The notes: generated from the sequence alone by a model not told the origin. Positions 9,658 to 20,345 are shown, counted from the stretch's first letter. The stretch: DNA of 64,000 nucleotides from Lumnitzera littorea (GCA_024138015.1 JAMXBB010000011.1:72544522-72608521), one strand, 5' to 3'. Program-made: numbers and translations.

Positions 9658-11452
9658 ATGAACCTTGTGGATGAACTCTCTGACTCCACTAAAATACCTC
9701 ATGATAATCCAACTGAGGCTTTCCTTGAGTCAATTCCAAACCCTAACCCTAACCCTCATCCAAACCCTATACTGAACTTTTGTCAAGATCAAGATTCTGA
9801 TCACTCTATAGAGAATGTGGAAGGAAAGAGTAACTCAGAAAGTGAGGCTTTTGAAGAAAAAACCCTTGAAGAAGAAAAGAAAAAGAGAGTCTCTCAAAAG
9901 AGAAAATCAGTAACAAAAGTTGTAAAAAGCTTTGATTTTGAAGTTTTTTCTAAGAAAATCAAGATGAAATCTTCACATGATCAGAATGAAAGTGATTTGA
10001 GGAGTCTGATGAAGATTAGAAAGAGAGTCAAAAAGTTGTCAGAAAAATCAAAGGTAAACCTGTTCAATCGAATTAGTTCAATTTTTCATATTTCTCTAGG
10101 AGCGGTTTATACCTTGATAAGACAGTAGATTTACTAGGGTGTAGGAAATTATGTGAGTTGGATGAAGTTGTGTATGGTAAAATTGTGGTAGAATTTTGTA
10201 AGAATGTGGATTTCAGCGAAAAGGATGTGGTAAAATCTGAGGTTAAAGGCAAGAAAATAGAATTAACTAGGAAAGATTTGATCAAATGCTTCAGTTTGAA
10301 GGATATAAAAGACGATGCAAAGCTAGTTGGCTTATCTAAAAGGGAGTGTCTCAATCTATTGAATGATGGAATTGAAGTAATACTTGATAGGAATGTTTTC
10401 ATATTTAACTTTGAGCTAATTGTGAGAATTATACACAAGATGATAGTAAGCTGTATATTGCACAAAAAGGGCGGTACTACAACTGTGTCAGTTAAAGATG
10501 CTCTAGTCTTATTGAGCATCAAACTGAAAAAGAATCTAGATATTCTAAGGCAAATTTTGAGACACATGCAAAGGAATTAAGACAGTAAGCCTTATGGATC
10601 TATGCTGATGAAGTTATTGAAATTTAAGGAAATTTAAGGGATTTAAAATTCTTAAAGTTTCAAAAATACCCACACTAAGCAAAACAATTGGAGAACTTGT
10701 TTTTAAACATATGGGGATTTTTATCGAAAACAAACTATGGTTTATAGAGGATATGGTTTATTATATCCATCTGCATAATAGGACAAGAAATGTCAATTTT
10801 GCTGAATATGAACTTGAGGAGGAGTCACAAATTCAAGAAGCTAGATTTGATGATTGATATTTTAGAAGATGAGTTAGAAAGTGTGAAAAAAAGATCCCAT
10901 AGGGAAAGGAAAGCAACCCGAGAGACCTAAGAAGAAACAAAAGAAAGATTATGTACCAATGATAGGAGGAGATTTGAATCTTGAAAAAAGAAAAGTTAGA
11001 ACAATGTTAGAAACTAAGTTAGAAAGCGACTCAGAACTTATTCAGATCAACCCCAGGCAAACTTCTTTTGATCCTTTGAATTTTAGTAAGCTAGAGCTAA
11101 AAAGATGATTACCAAAATCACTGAAGAAAAGTTTGGTGAACAGAAAACTCAAGGAAAGACTGACTCTCTACCAAATATTTCACCTTACAAGTCCCCAACT
11201 CATGATCCACTACCTTCCAAACCTTCTGAAAAATCAGTTCCCTAAGAGCATTCTCCTATGCTTAAGTTAACAACTGCTATTGCTTTAGAGCTTTCTCTTG
11301 CACTGGTACCATATGTACCAATATCTATTCCTTTGCACATTCTTATTAAATTTGTTCAGCAATTCTCAACAAATCAATCAAGTCCTGCCAAGAAGTATAC
11401 ACGCACAAAAACTATAGCTCATAAGAAAACTAAGCCACAAAAGAAGATGTGA
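9658..11452 (+). pseudogene. Sirevirus envelope-like ORF remnant
   Basis: Extra ORF downstream of RNase H, the position of the so-called envelope-like gene of Sireviruses; its function in plants is unknown. The first open frame (9658-10126, 156 residues) starts with MNLVDELSD. It has a PNPNPNPHPNP repeat at about residues 28-39, a very acidic stretch and a basic, nuclear-signal-like stretch (KKKRVSQKRK). After a frameshift the second frame (10158-10580) carries GKIVVEFCKNVDF, VKGKKIELTRKDLIK and IIHKMIVSCILHKKGG, matching the conserved core of plant 'putative transposon protein' domains. The remainder to about 11450 is interrupted, with a Pro/Ser/Lys-rich tail. No signal peptide or clear transmembrane segment is visible. 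Confidence 0.65.
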
Positions 11453-11690
11453 TCCTTTCAGCTATATTTTCTGTAGTCATGTCAATTTTCCTTTCAATCA
11501 AGTCTATTTCTTTCTTTTTCCATGTTAGTTAGTCTTGATGTTAGGTATCCACATAGGTTTTATGTCTGATAAGAACTTATGTAGTATGCTTTTGGCAATT
11601 TTAGTCAATGGATTTCTCCTTTCCTTTATACATTTCATACTTTACCTATCTTATGTTTACGGGGAGAACTTGTATCTTCAAGATAATAAC

Positions 11691-11703
11691 AAAAAGGGGG
11701 AGA
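11691..11703 (+). other. Polypurine tract 1 of Sirevirus
   Basis: AAAAAGGGGGAGA, the canonical Sirevirus polypurine tract for plus-strand priming. It is one of two identical tracts 144 bases apart. Confidence 0.8.
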
Positions 11704-11834
11704 AATACACAAAAACATATTAAAGTCAGAAAGTTTAAGATAGTGCTTAAGATAGTTAGAATGTTTAAAATTAATTTCTATTTATGTTATGTTTATGATG
11801 ATATATGTTTTTTAAATATTGTTTTGTTATCGTT

Positions 11835-11847
11835 AAAAAGGGGGAGA
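11835..11847 (+). other. Polypurine tract 2 of Sirevirus
   Basis: A second AAAAAGGGGGAGA, identical to that at 11691. Multiple tracts before the 3' LTR are characteristic of Sireviruses. The sequence after it does not match the 5' LTR. Confidence 0.8.
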
Positions 11848-11849
11848 CT

Positions 11850-12745
11850 AAAACTTATTGCTAAGCTTATAGCAAATTCTTTCAATTCGGTAGATTTATT
11901 TACGTATCAAGTATCATGACCTCAATACATAAAATCTAATAATTAAGTTGATATCTTAGAAATAACAACTTAATTAATACAAAACACATAATTGAATTGA
12001 TAAATGATAAGGAATTTTAATTAGAATAAAGAAAATTAAGTACGCTACATGTTACTTTAGGATTATAGGTCAAGATATCTATAAATCTACTCTACAAAGA
12101 TGATAAAAAGAATAACTTTCATGGTAAAAAGATAAAAATTCTTAAGAAAAGCCATGGAGCTCTTCTTATCTTCTATCTAGCATCTTCTCCTCTTTTACGG
12201 ATGTCTGATATCTATTTATATGATTTTGAAAAAATAGTCTTCAAATAGCAAGTTTCAAAAATCATAACATGTCCACGATAAGAGACTATGGTCATGGAGT
12301 TAGGGAGTGAACTTATCCTTATGATATTTCTTTGAAAAATTGATTGAAATTGAATTTTAAGGGGATCACAACTAGAGATCACAATTGTGGAGTGTACTAG
12401 TGATCTAACACTTTGTGTAAAAAATCTTCAAATTCAATTAGAAATTGTGGACGAAGGCTTCATGACCAATGAAGGTTGTGAAGTTCACTTGTGGTCTTCT
12501 CTAACTCTTGATTTTTTACAAAATCTTCTTCCAACACTTGTTATCTTTAACTTATTTTTCAAAAATTGGTGAAATTCTCCTAAAAAATATTCGCTTAAAT
12601 TTCATTCTTTTGACCTTATCACTCCATTAAAGCCCTAAAATCAACAATGATATAATTTGGTAGCAAAATCATCAATATCATGCTAAAATAACTTAAAATT
12701 ACTATAAAAATAATATAAGAAATGAGTGCAAAATTACACTCATCA
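11850..12745 (-). repeat. 5' LTR of element D, outer segment (resumes after Sirevirus)
   Basis: AT-rich sequence ending at 12745 with ATTACACTCATCA. In minus orientation it starts TGATGAGTGTAATTTTGCAC, like the LTR start of Athila-type elements and of element A (TGATGAGTTCC). It lies immediately beyond the Sirevirus 3' end and together with 2537-3050 makes a full-length LTR. The assignment rests on matching terminal motifs and length; homology to another full LTR of this copy cannot be checked because its partner lies outside the window. Expected target duplication on this side: AACAT (12746-12750). Confidence 0.5.
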
Positions 12746-12851
12746 AACATCCTATCCACTAGTAGCTCTAACGTACTCATATCGATATTTCTTTTCTTGG
12801 CTTTTGCTTGAGCCAACAACTTTTTAGGGTTAATTTTCCTAACTATAATGT

Positions 12852-12901
12852 CTGCAAAATTCAAAAAACAAAGTACAAAAGTAAAAGAAATGAAAACTTA
12901 C
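12852..12901 (-). other. Possible 50-base intron in gypsy-type ORF remnant
   Basis: On the minus strand this begins GTAAGTTTTC and ends TTTGAATTTTGCAG, a textbook plant donor and polypyrimidine/acceptor. At 50 bases it is shorter than most plant introns, and no coding frame can be proven across it. Confidence 0.25.
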
Positions 12902-13029
12902 AAAACTGTACTGAGCGAGGCTCAAAAAGTGAATCTTCCCCCAGTCAATGAGGTTTCCTTAGACAAGCTCAGCTCAACAGGCATGAAGTATAGTCGGTAC
13001 TTTCTTCCTGATCATCCAAAAATATTGGC

Positions 13030-13860
13030 TTACCATTGTGATATTAACGAATGATTAATTCGACATGCCAAAAGGACAACTTATATTCCCTTTTCTTCTT
13101 AATCTTTTTAGCAGTCTTAGCATCATTTAGAAGAAGGTTGTTATTAGAAATTTAGATAGGCTAAGTCCACTTATTCTTGAAGTCCAACTTTGTTGTCGAC
13201 CTGATGGCAACAAACTTATCCCTCAAATCGTGCACATTGGACTTAAGCACGTCAAGGAATGTTCTTCTATATCTAGCAGCAGCATAGTACTAGCCATCTT
13301 CATCACACTTTATTTTAAAAAAAATATGTAAATAATTGAACAATGGCTTAACCTCCAATGTCTTGTAGATTACTTTGAAAGCAACCAAGATTCTATAGAC
13401 ATTAACACACTTAGGGACAAATGAAACTAATTGGAAAATGGAGACGAAGTCCAAAATCAAAATATTTTAAATAGATATGAAAGTCATTGTTATCGGCAAA
13501 AGTCACCCTTTCATGTTTTTGAGGTTTCTCAATCCTCCAATCATTTGGGATCTCATCAAAACTTCTCTCATACTTCTCAACATCTTTTAAGTTTTATTGA
13601 ATACAAAGACCATTGGGTCTCTCTACATCATATGCCGCATCATTGAATAGATTTACTAGAGACTTCTTGTCTTTCTCGTCGTCAGGATATTCATCTAAGG
13701 GGAGAGTTTCAATTATGCTAATTTGTTGTAATCCCTAATCGTACTCTGATAACTTGATGTCGATGAGTTGCACCTGCCTTTAGGAGAAGTTGTCGCTATT
13801 GTCTCATAGGGGGGATAGCCTCCTCAGAAAACTTGGAAGAGTGCATGATTCTAGAACACG
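13030..13860 (-). pseudogene. Decayed ORF resembling 'putative gypsy-type transposon' domain proteins
   Basis: Reverse translation from the ATG at about 13841 (MHSSKFSEEAIPPM) gives LDEYPDDEKDKKSLVNLF, then VEKYERSFDEIPNDWRI, then FADNNDFHIYLKYFDFGLRL. After stops and frame changes it gives YYAAARYRRTFLDVLKSN and KFVAIRSTTKLDFKNKW. The block 'YL-x-FxFGLRLxFP' is reminiscent of plant transposon proteins of the PF04195 type, which occur in large gypsy elements. The rest has no confident assignment. Stops are frequent. The AT-rich 5' side (13860-14000) could be its leader. It may belong to an older gypsy copy into which element D inserted; this is inference. Confidence 0.4.
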
Positions 13861-14664
13861 CCATACCTGCACTGTGATGAATATTCTGGCTTTGAAAAAT
13901 TATAAAAAAAATTGAATGTTTAGGGTTTGATTCATTAAGGATTTTTACGAGGAGTTTTGAGAATTTGCGAGAAAGAGCTAAAAGGGATGAGGAATAAGAT
14001 TTAATTAAAATAGAAAATCAGTGGTTGTCGAGATGCATGGCTTTAAGATAGGACACATATTCCCAACGTAAATCCAACGGTTGAAACCATTCAGGCAGTT
14101 ACATCGCGTGCAAGTGCAATGAGTACTAAACTGACATCTATCATACGCATTTCGAGGAAGAGAAAAACGAAAGGGTACCTTGTTTGACGAGCCAAAGCCA
14201 ACACTATTCAAAGGATTAGATTGGAGCAAATAAGTGGGAACGATTGAAGAGCGATGTGAAACAGCTCGATGAATATTCTTACACAGACAGAGTAACACAA
14301 GTTTATTTCACTTGCCTGCTTTGTCCTCGTACGTCTAAAACTACTCCCATCCTTGGTTAATCAACCATAGGAGCCAAGAGATAAATGTTGATAGAGGATT
14401 CTTATTCAAATGCTCAGTAAATTGCCTACTCATTCCAAGCTAGAATTTACTCTAAGCTAAGAAACCATAGACTTATTTAGTCATTTTGATGGCGTATGAT
14501 TCACCAATTACAATAGGTTGGCACTCAAATTATCGATCTATCTCTAAAGTTTTCCTAGCTTAAGTTAACCTTGTTGACGTAAATTCATATGGCTGAATCA
14601 TTTAAGTTCAATCTATTAAGTTCTAATATTTAAATATTAAGATAAAGACGTGAGTTATGCAATG
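13861..14664. other. Unassigned sequence left of element A
   Basis: Mixed-composition DNA with no recognised domain. The minus-strand frame at 14005-14298 (97 codons) shows no family resemblance and is probably chance or leader sequence of the adjacent decayed ORF. The last five bases before element A (14665-14669, GTTAT) are its target duplication. Confidence 0.3.
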
Positions 14665-14669
14665 GTTAT
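14665..14669 (+). repeat. Target-site duplication of element A, left
   Basis: GTTAT directly before the LTR, identical to 32313-32317. Confidence 0.85.
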
Positions 14670-15475
14670 TGATATAGTCAAATACACCTCTCAATTTATA
14701 ATATAGTGGATTTAGTCTAATTGTCAATCCTTTAGGACTCTGATTACTAGTATTCATTACGTCTTTATTATCTAACCAACAAATTAAATTTCAAGAAATT
14801 TAAAAAAGTAAATTTAAATTATTGGTAAAACTAATTTAAAGATTAACTACGGTGCAATTTAAGAATTAACAAGAAAGTAATTCAAAATTCAAGATTCAAT
14901 ATTGTACCTAGATTTTGCTTCTCCTAAATCTAATATATGATTTTCTTAAAAATAATCTAATTTATTATTTAAAAACTTTCTAAAAGTTATGCCAAAATGT
15001 TTTCTTCTCAAATAAACCTTAATAAAGCTTCATATATGAAGAGCTAAAAAAAAAAAAAAAATAGATCGGCTGGAATAAACACAATTGAGGATACAACCAT
15101 ATCTTTTGGTCGTGTCTTTAACTGTACTTTACGTTTGTCTCTCTCTTTTTCCTTTTTAAATTGGAAACGATATGACCGATGACATTGTTGTGTCTTTGGT
15201 CGTATCCTAGGTTGCAACAATTAAAAAACAACTTTGATTTTGCTTAAAAATGACACAATCGTGTTGTTCGACTGTGTTAATATTCAAACCTTTGTCACTT
15301 GGTCATTTTAGCTTCAATTTGAGTAAAACTTATTCTTATCTTCACATTTTCTTGTGTGAATTGTTTCAAAACTTAAAAAACAAAATTTTATTCAATTAAG
15401 TATTATTATTTAAAAATAAACTCAAATATTAAAGAAAAATCACTAATTAAAATATATGTAATTAGAAACTCATCA
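14670..15475 (-). repeat. 3' LTR of element A, shortened
   Basis: Direct repeat of 30969-32312. Matching blocks include the first ~240 bases (for example CTTTATTATCTAACC, TTTAAGAATTAACAAGAAAGTAA, TTGTACCTAGAT) and the last ~450 bases from the A-run after GAGCTAAAA to CTCATCA. The middle, about 540 bases in the other LTR (roughly 31290-31830), is absent here. Confidence 0.85.
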
Positions 15476-16009
15476 AATTTTCCTATACTTAAGAATTTGC
15501 TTGTCCTTAAGTAAATAAATCAAAGAAAAATTGGGACAAGAATTCTTAAGTTAAAAACCATCATTACTTAAGAAATCGGCCAAAATTTACACTTAACCTA
15601 AAAAGATTTAACTTGCAAATCTAATCAAATTTCTTTAAATAACTTCCTCAACTCTTATACTCAATCTTTTTTTTTTTCAATATCCAAAGGATACAAAATA
15701 GTAGAGTTCACAAGCTAATCTATGTAAATTAAAGTTTAACCAGATCATTTAATCAAAGATTCCTATACTTAAGATTAGATTTAACATCTCACTAATAAGG
15801 AAAGAATCATAAAAATTTTAATTTACTTAACTAAAATGTATACAACCCTCTTTTCAATCTTACTAAGCGCCATAATTTAAAGTAAACACATACTACATCC
15901 ACTCATTCTCTGATCCTCCCCTTAGTTCATGCTTTTGTTAGGAAGGCTTCAAATTTACTGAATTTATGTTATTAATTGAGCACATTATTCAAGGATAATT
16001 GTATTAACA

Positions 16010-16210
16010 GTGAAAAAGGATCTCGCTCTTCTAACGAATTAAGACCGATCCATACCAACTTAGCTCTTATATTGGTAGCGGGAAAGAATCTTGCTCTTCT
16101 AAGGAACCAAGGCCGATTCATATCAACTTATTTTTTAAATTTACTTAGGCATTGGTAATAGAATTTAATCTTGCTCTCATAAGAGACTAAGGTGAATTCT
16201 TACCAATTTT
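16010..16210. repeat. Degenerate ~70-80 bp tandem repeat, three copies
   Basis: Copies begin near AAAAGGATCTCGCTCTTCTAA, AAAGAATCTTGCTCTTCTAA and ATTTAATCTTGCTCTCATAA, each followed by a purine-rich GAATTAAGACC/GAACCAAGGCC/GACTAAGGTG block and then a CATACCAACTT-like block. Short tandem repeats near the 3' end are common in Athila-like elements. Confidence 0.7.
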
Positions 16211-16803
16211 GCTTCTCTTTTTTTTTTTCATTTATATCACTTTTTATCTCCAACTATTTTAAGTTTTCTAGGGTTACTCAAAAGACAAATTTCATTTGTT
16301 TGTTTACTAAGGATTATAAGGCTCTAAAGTCATCTAAGAGGAAAGTATACATCAAAGTAAGTTTCGAAAATAGTTACGATTAACTCCTAACCCCTAACCA
16401 GTGATATTACTTTAATCTTTAATCCTAAATACTAAAATCCTAAGCTAAATAATCTTTAACTTTACTCTATAAAGATTTTACTTATCAACTCTAGCATTGT
16501 GTAGATCAAACATTAAAAATTAGATTTTCAAATTACATTCAACTCATTGGAAGTTGTCAATTTGTAGGTAATTGGAAGTCAATAAAATAATAAAATTTGG
16601 TTAAATGTGAAAAAAATTGGTTTTCTAAATAGCAAAAGTTTTTATATATTTCTATATTCCCTTCTCTATACTTAAAATCGTACATTGTCCCTAATGTACG
16701 AATGAAGTTACATAATGGAAAATATATTAATTAAAACAATTATAGGTAAAATGATATAAAAGTGGGAAAGAAAAAACGATACTCTCCTGAAAATTTGAAT
16801 AAC

Positions 16804-16808
16804 ACGAA
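16804..16808 (+). repeat. Target-site duplication of solo LTR C, left
   Basis: ACGAA, identical to 18773-18777. Confidence 0.75.
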
Positions 16809-17789
16809 TGTCGAGCCTGGTTTTTCACCCTCCTGGTTCTTTTTTATAAAATTAGGTCTTTCCTAAACCGATCAATACTAAACCCTACCTGTTTAATATT
16901 GACTTTCGACTAAGGATTAAAGAAGATCATTTTTTCTAACTTGAAAAGATTTGGAGTCGCCACCTGACTGAAGTCGGGAAAAGGAGTTAAGTTATAACCA
17001 ATTGGATGGATTGGTTATAATTTAGCTATTGGTCTATCAATTAAAAAACCAAGTTATAAATACGGTTTTTTAAAAACTAGAGATCTAGATATGGGGGTTA
17101 ATTTATTAAACTCTAAACAGGTACCACTTTTAACTTTTCGAATTTAACTTCGCTTTTCAAATATACCATTTTTAATTTCTAAAAAAAATCTAATTATGAT
17201 ACATGCGAATAAATTAATTAATTTACATAAATATCTAAAAATGGAAAAAATAAAACTTTCCATATTTTAAGTCGCCCCATACTTGTGTATGAGTGCTTGC
17301 GTATGAGTGCTTACGTACCTGCTATTCGGGATCATACATACGTAGTTCTTTTATAAAAAAATTTAGTGGGTTGATTGATTTTAACTTTGGAAAAATTGCC
17401 AAGTTTACATTTTTAGCCATTTTGAGTTGATTTGAGAAAAGATTATAAGGGATTTTAAGTTGGATTTTATTTTTGGAAATTCTAAATGATTCTAATTTGA
17501 AAATTGATTTATTTATTTTCATTTATTTTTAGAAAACTCAATTTCTCTAAGTGTCAAAACGATTTTTTTTTACTAACCTATTTATTTATTTTTATTATTT
17601 TTTTATACTTATTGTATCTATTTCTATAAATAAATAGATTACTTCTTTTCTCTTTTTTTTTTCTTTTTCTTTTTTCTTCTCTTTTTTTTTCATTCTTTTT
17701 CCTTTTTATTTTTCTTTTTCTCATTTATAACATTTATAAATAAATAAATGAATAAATAAATAAAAAAGAAAAAAGAAAAACTAGGTCAG

Positions 17790-17892
17790 CTTAGATGGGC
17801 TCGAACGGTTCGAATCGGCTCACTTCGGCTTCGATCGGCTCAGTCAGCTCACTTAAGCTTTGATCGGCTTAGAGTTGGCTTAGTTGGCTCGA
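17790..17892. repeat. Short direct repeats rich in TCGGCT
   Basis: Repeated (A/G)TCGGCTCA/TTGGCTTAG-type units; locally the most GC-rich piece of the solo LTR. Confidence 0.6.
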
Positions 17893-17944
17893 GAAATCCA
17901 ATGGTAATGATTTTCATAAAAACACCGTAGGGAATGCTATCCCA

Positions 17945-17990
17945 GAGAGAGAGGAATTGTACTAGAGAGAGGAATTGTACTAGAGAGAGG
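17945..17990. repeat. 19-bp tandem repeat in solo LTR C
   Basis: Unit AGAGAGAGGAATTGTACT in two full copies plus part of a third. Confidence 0.8.
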
Positions 17991-18337
17991 AAACTTCGAT
18001 TTTTGTTTTTCTAAAGTGTTTCGAAGTTTTTGTTGTCTTTTGAAAATGAAGAATAGACCCTTATTTATAAGTGTTACGGTCCAGTTAAAGATGGAAAAAA
18101 ATAAATGCAATATGATTTTCTTTCATTTTTTGATTAGACGAACCTAGACAATATGTGGTGCCAAATATATAGCTGCGCATATATGAATGTGCCGAAGTGT
18201 GTCGGAATGTGTTAAAGTGTGTCTACCACACTTAGAAGTGAGTTGGCAAATGACGTGGCGACAATGTGGCCTGTGATGTGACGATGACATGGCGATAAAG
18301 TGAGAAAAGAAAATAAAAAATACATTTTACACTTTCC

Positions 18338-18406
18338 ATAGATTGAACCTAGGATCTTCAAGTCATATGCAATATCAAGTCCAGATGCTTATCCAACTAA
18401 GCTATT
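18338..18406 (-). other. tRNA-like sequence with A and B boxes inside solo LTR C
   Basis: Read on the minus strand, 18404-18393 is TAGCTTAGTTGG (Pol III A box) and 18350-18340 is AGGTTCAATCT (B box). The boxes are about 54 bases apart, longer than the ~44 of a standard tRNA, and no clean acceptor stem can be drawn. It looks like a decayed tRNA-derived segment, not a working tRNA gene. Confidence 0.35.
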
Positions 18407-18772
18407 GGTTTTTCCTTATTTATATATGTAATTAATTGCACATATAGACCAAGTTAACCTGAACTAGATTCAAATCTAAGCCTAAATCCAACAGCCTTTT
18501 ATTCAAAACTATTGAAATTGAAATTAAAATTATATTCTCATTAAACAACCTAAAAAATTTATTATTTTCTAAATACCCTATTTTATTTCTCATTTTTTTG
18601 TACTTTTTCCTATTTTTTTATATTTTTCTAGAATTCCTATTTTTTTTCTAAATTTCTTCATTTTTTTTGGGCTTTCTTTAATTTTCTATTTTTTTTTGAA
18701 CTTTTTCTAATTTAGAACCCTATAACCAAAAAATAAAAGGGAGGGAGGGAGGGTAAAAATTAGGTATCTACA

Positions 18773-18777
18773 ACGAA
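18773..18777 (+). repeat. Target-site duplication of solo LTR C, right
   Basis: ACGAA, identical to 16804-16808. Confidence 0.75.
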
Positions 18778-19040
18778 TGTACAAAATCCATAAGTTATGA
18801 TGTAACTACGCCAAATTTGCAAATGCAAAAACTAAACATGTCCATGTAAAAGCTTCAACCTTTAGTTCCAACATGAAGAAATGACCAACATTGTCATTCC
18901 ATCAAAACAACAAAAAGAAAACATGAAAAAGAAAAGCAAAACATAGAAAAACAAAAGCAAATCTTAAAGGAAAACGCAATGAGAAAGTCTAGAAAAGAAA
19001 TTTAGCCTTGTGAACTTCAGTACATCCAAGGCAATCAAAA
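18778..19040 (-). other. A-rich spacer of element A
   Basis: Purine-rich, mainly A, around 18900-18990. Nothing recognisable; it follows the Athila-type ORF in element orientation. Confidence 0.3.
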
Positions 19041-20345
19041 AGGAAAAGAAAAATAATTGCATCCCCTTAATCATCATCCATGAAATCGTCTTCATTTTCC
19101 TAAAAATTTAGATCTTCATCATCAACTTCCTTAGCTAAACTCTCTGCCTAAGCACCCTCCTCCTTAGAGCTTTCTTCTTCAGCCTCTTCTTCACTGTCTG
19201 ACTCTCAAGCAGCATCTTCTTCGAAAGATGAGAAGACATCAGCGTTGAAAACATCAAGAACCTTCAAGTTGTTCACTCTAGCCACTTTACAAAAGAATTG
19301 TAGAAGGCAATTTTGCTTAACCATGATCTTGCCCATCTTAGACTCCATCTTAGTTTGCTAAATGCTCATATCTTACAAATTTTTTTTCAATCCAATCAAG
19401 CTAGATACCCGACCCTTGACTCACACTAGAACTTGCTCTTACATGCCCTTCGGGGTGCACCTAAGTTCATATGCATGTTTTTAAATGTCTCTTTCCTTAT
19501 TGGCATTGGTTCCCTTACTAGGGTCATGTCAGATAGTCTTCTTGCCAAAACCCCTATTCCATGAGCCAATAAAGTGACATAAGGTCCACAACATATTTAC
19601 CCATGTGTACAAATGTTGGTTGCTTGCTTCAGTAAGAAATTGGCTAACAACATAGCAACATTAACAAAGAACTTCTCAATCATGCTATAAAGAGCCAACA
19701 GCCTAAGTTTATTGACTACTCCGGTGCTCTTCCCTCATCCCACAATCATATGGGATATCAACCAGTAAATTATGCGGTATTTGGGACATTGCAAGCAAGA
19801 TACTTTACTAGACTTAGCTTGGTAGGGTCATCTACTAGCAATATTTTGCTACAATGCGAATGGGGAAACTCTACGACGTAACCTAATTGGAAGCCAAAGA
19901 AACTCTTCAATATGCACATACTCTTCTGAGTATAAGCCTAAATAAGCTCCAAACGCAACAACTATTACTGAATATGAGTGGTTGTTCATCCAAAAATATA
20001 GTTTCCTTTGTGGTCCAAAGTTATCCAAAGGCTTATCCATTTAGTATGTGCAAAGGAACTCGAGTGTGAGCTCATAGCAAACAAGAGCTTGACATGTGAA
20101 TAATTGTTCCCATGGCTCAATGAAAACCATGTCTTGGATTTGCTCGAGTAAGTGGAGTTCCTCAATAACACTCTAATCAAGATATAATGTTTCACCAAAT
20201 GTACATGATTGGAGATGTCGAAATTGATCCTGGATGGCTTTTAAGGTAAAATACAACATCGGATGAATAGGAGGATTGATGGCCGCTAATGGGCTTGAAG
20301 ATGGTGGCGATTGAGATGAATGAAGCAATTTCTTTACCTTTGTGC
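19040..20345 (-). pseudogene. Athila-type ORF of element A (env position), broken
   Basis: The frame opens with an ATG near 20344 (MAPR, stop, KLDVRHKGKEIA). With frameshifts it continues TFGETLYLD, EPWEQLFTCQALVCYELTLE, QRKLYFWMNNHSYSV, VHIEEFLWLP, IIYWLISHMIVG, GKSTGVVNKLRLLALYSM and LLANFLLKQA. The order 'Y-x-ELTLEF', 'F-x-L-x3-x-YSV-x-EF' and 'GRG-STGVV' is that of the ATHILA ORF family of plant gypsy elements (as I recall, Pfam PF03078). It ends in an acidic tail, SDSEEEAEEESSKEEG, near 19150-19210. The longest open stretch (19849-20040) is only 63 codons. Biochemical function is unknown; some authors regard ORFs at this position as envelope-like. The AT-rich stretch to 20720 is its leader. 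Confidence 0.65.

Larger units (their letters stand above)
3050..11850 (+). mobile_element. Sirevirus-type Ty1/copia retrotransposon, decayed, no 3' LTR recognised
   Basis: Plus-strand element with the order 5' LTR, tRNA-iMet primer site, Gag with zinc knuckle and coiled coil, protease, integrase, reverse transcriptase, RNase H, envelope-like ORF, then two A5G5AGA polypurine tracts. Integrase before RT marks Ty1/copia. The extra ORF after RNase H, the coiled-coil Gag and repeated polypurine tracts are hallmarks of the Sirevirus lineage. Every coding part has stops or frameshifts. The sequence after the second polypurine tract does not resemble the 5' LTR, so the 3' LTR appears deleted. The left boundary is placed a few bases before the TTTTGATGATAACAAA motif common near Sirevirus LTR starts. 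Confidence 0.85.
15476..16808 (-). other. 3' untranslated part of element A
   Basis: AT-rich sequence between the 3' LTR and solo LTR C. It has no coding potential apart from a degenerate three-copy tandem repeat at about 16010-16210. A weak polypurine tract (AGGAAAATT on the minus strand) touches the LTR. Confidence 0.5.
16809..18772. mobile_element. Solo LTR C nested in element A
   Basis: A 1964-bp segment starts TGTCGAGCCTGG and ends GGTATCTACA. It is flanked by the 5-bp duplication ACGAA (16804-16808 and 18773-18777). TG...CA ends, duplication and lack of coding content indicate a solo LTR left by LTR-LTR recombination. It contains the GATTTGGAGTCGCCACC motif seen in many plant LTR elements (about 16948), long pyrimidine and ATAA runs (17560-17770), a TCGGCTCA-rich repeat (17790-17890), a 19-bp repeat (17945-17990) and a tRNA-like block (18338-18404). 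The G-rich GGGAGGGAGGGAGGG near the right end could alternatively be a polypurine tract of a short element. Orientation is likely plus but unproven. Confidence 0.75.

Noticed and set aside
9743..9775. Telomere-like CCCTAACCCTAAC repeat
   Set aside because: Only two to three units, not the plant CCCTAAA repeat, and explained by the PNPN codons of the envelope-like ORF.
10073..10567. Minus-strand frame of 164 codons
   Set aside because: Antisense to the envelope-like ORF; Ser/Leu-rich shadow with no family resemblance.
3024..11910. Possible Sirevirus target duplication (TATCA or AATTT/AATTC near both ends)
   Set aside because: With no 3' LTR and an unsure 5' boundary these short AT-rich matches are expected by chance.
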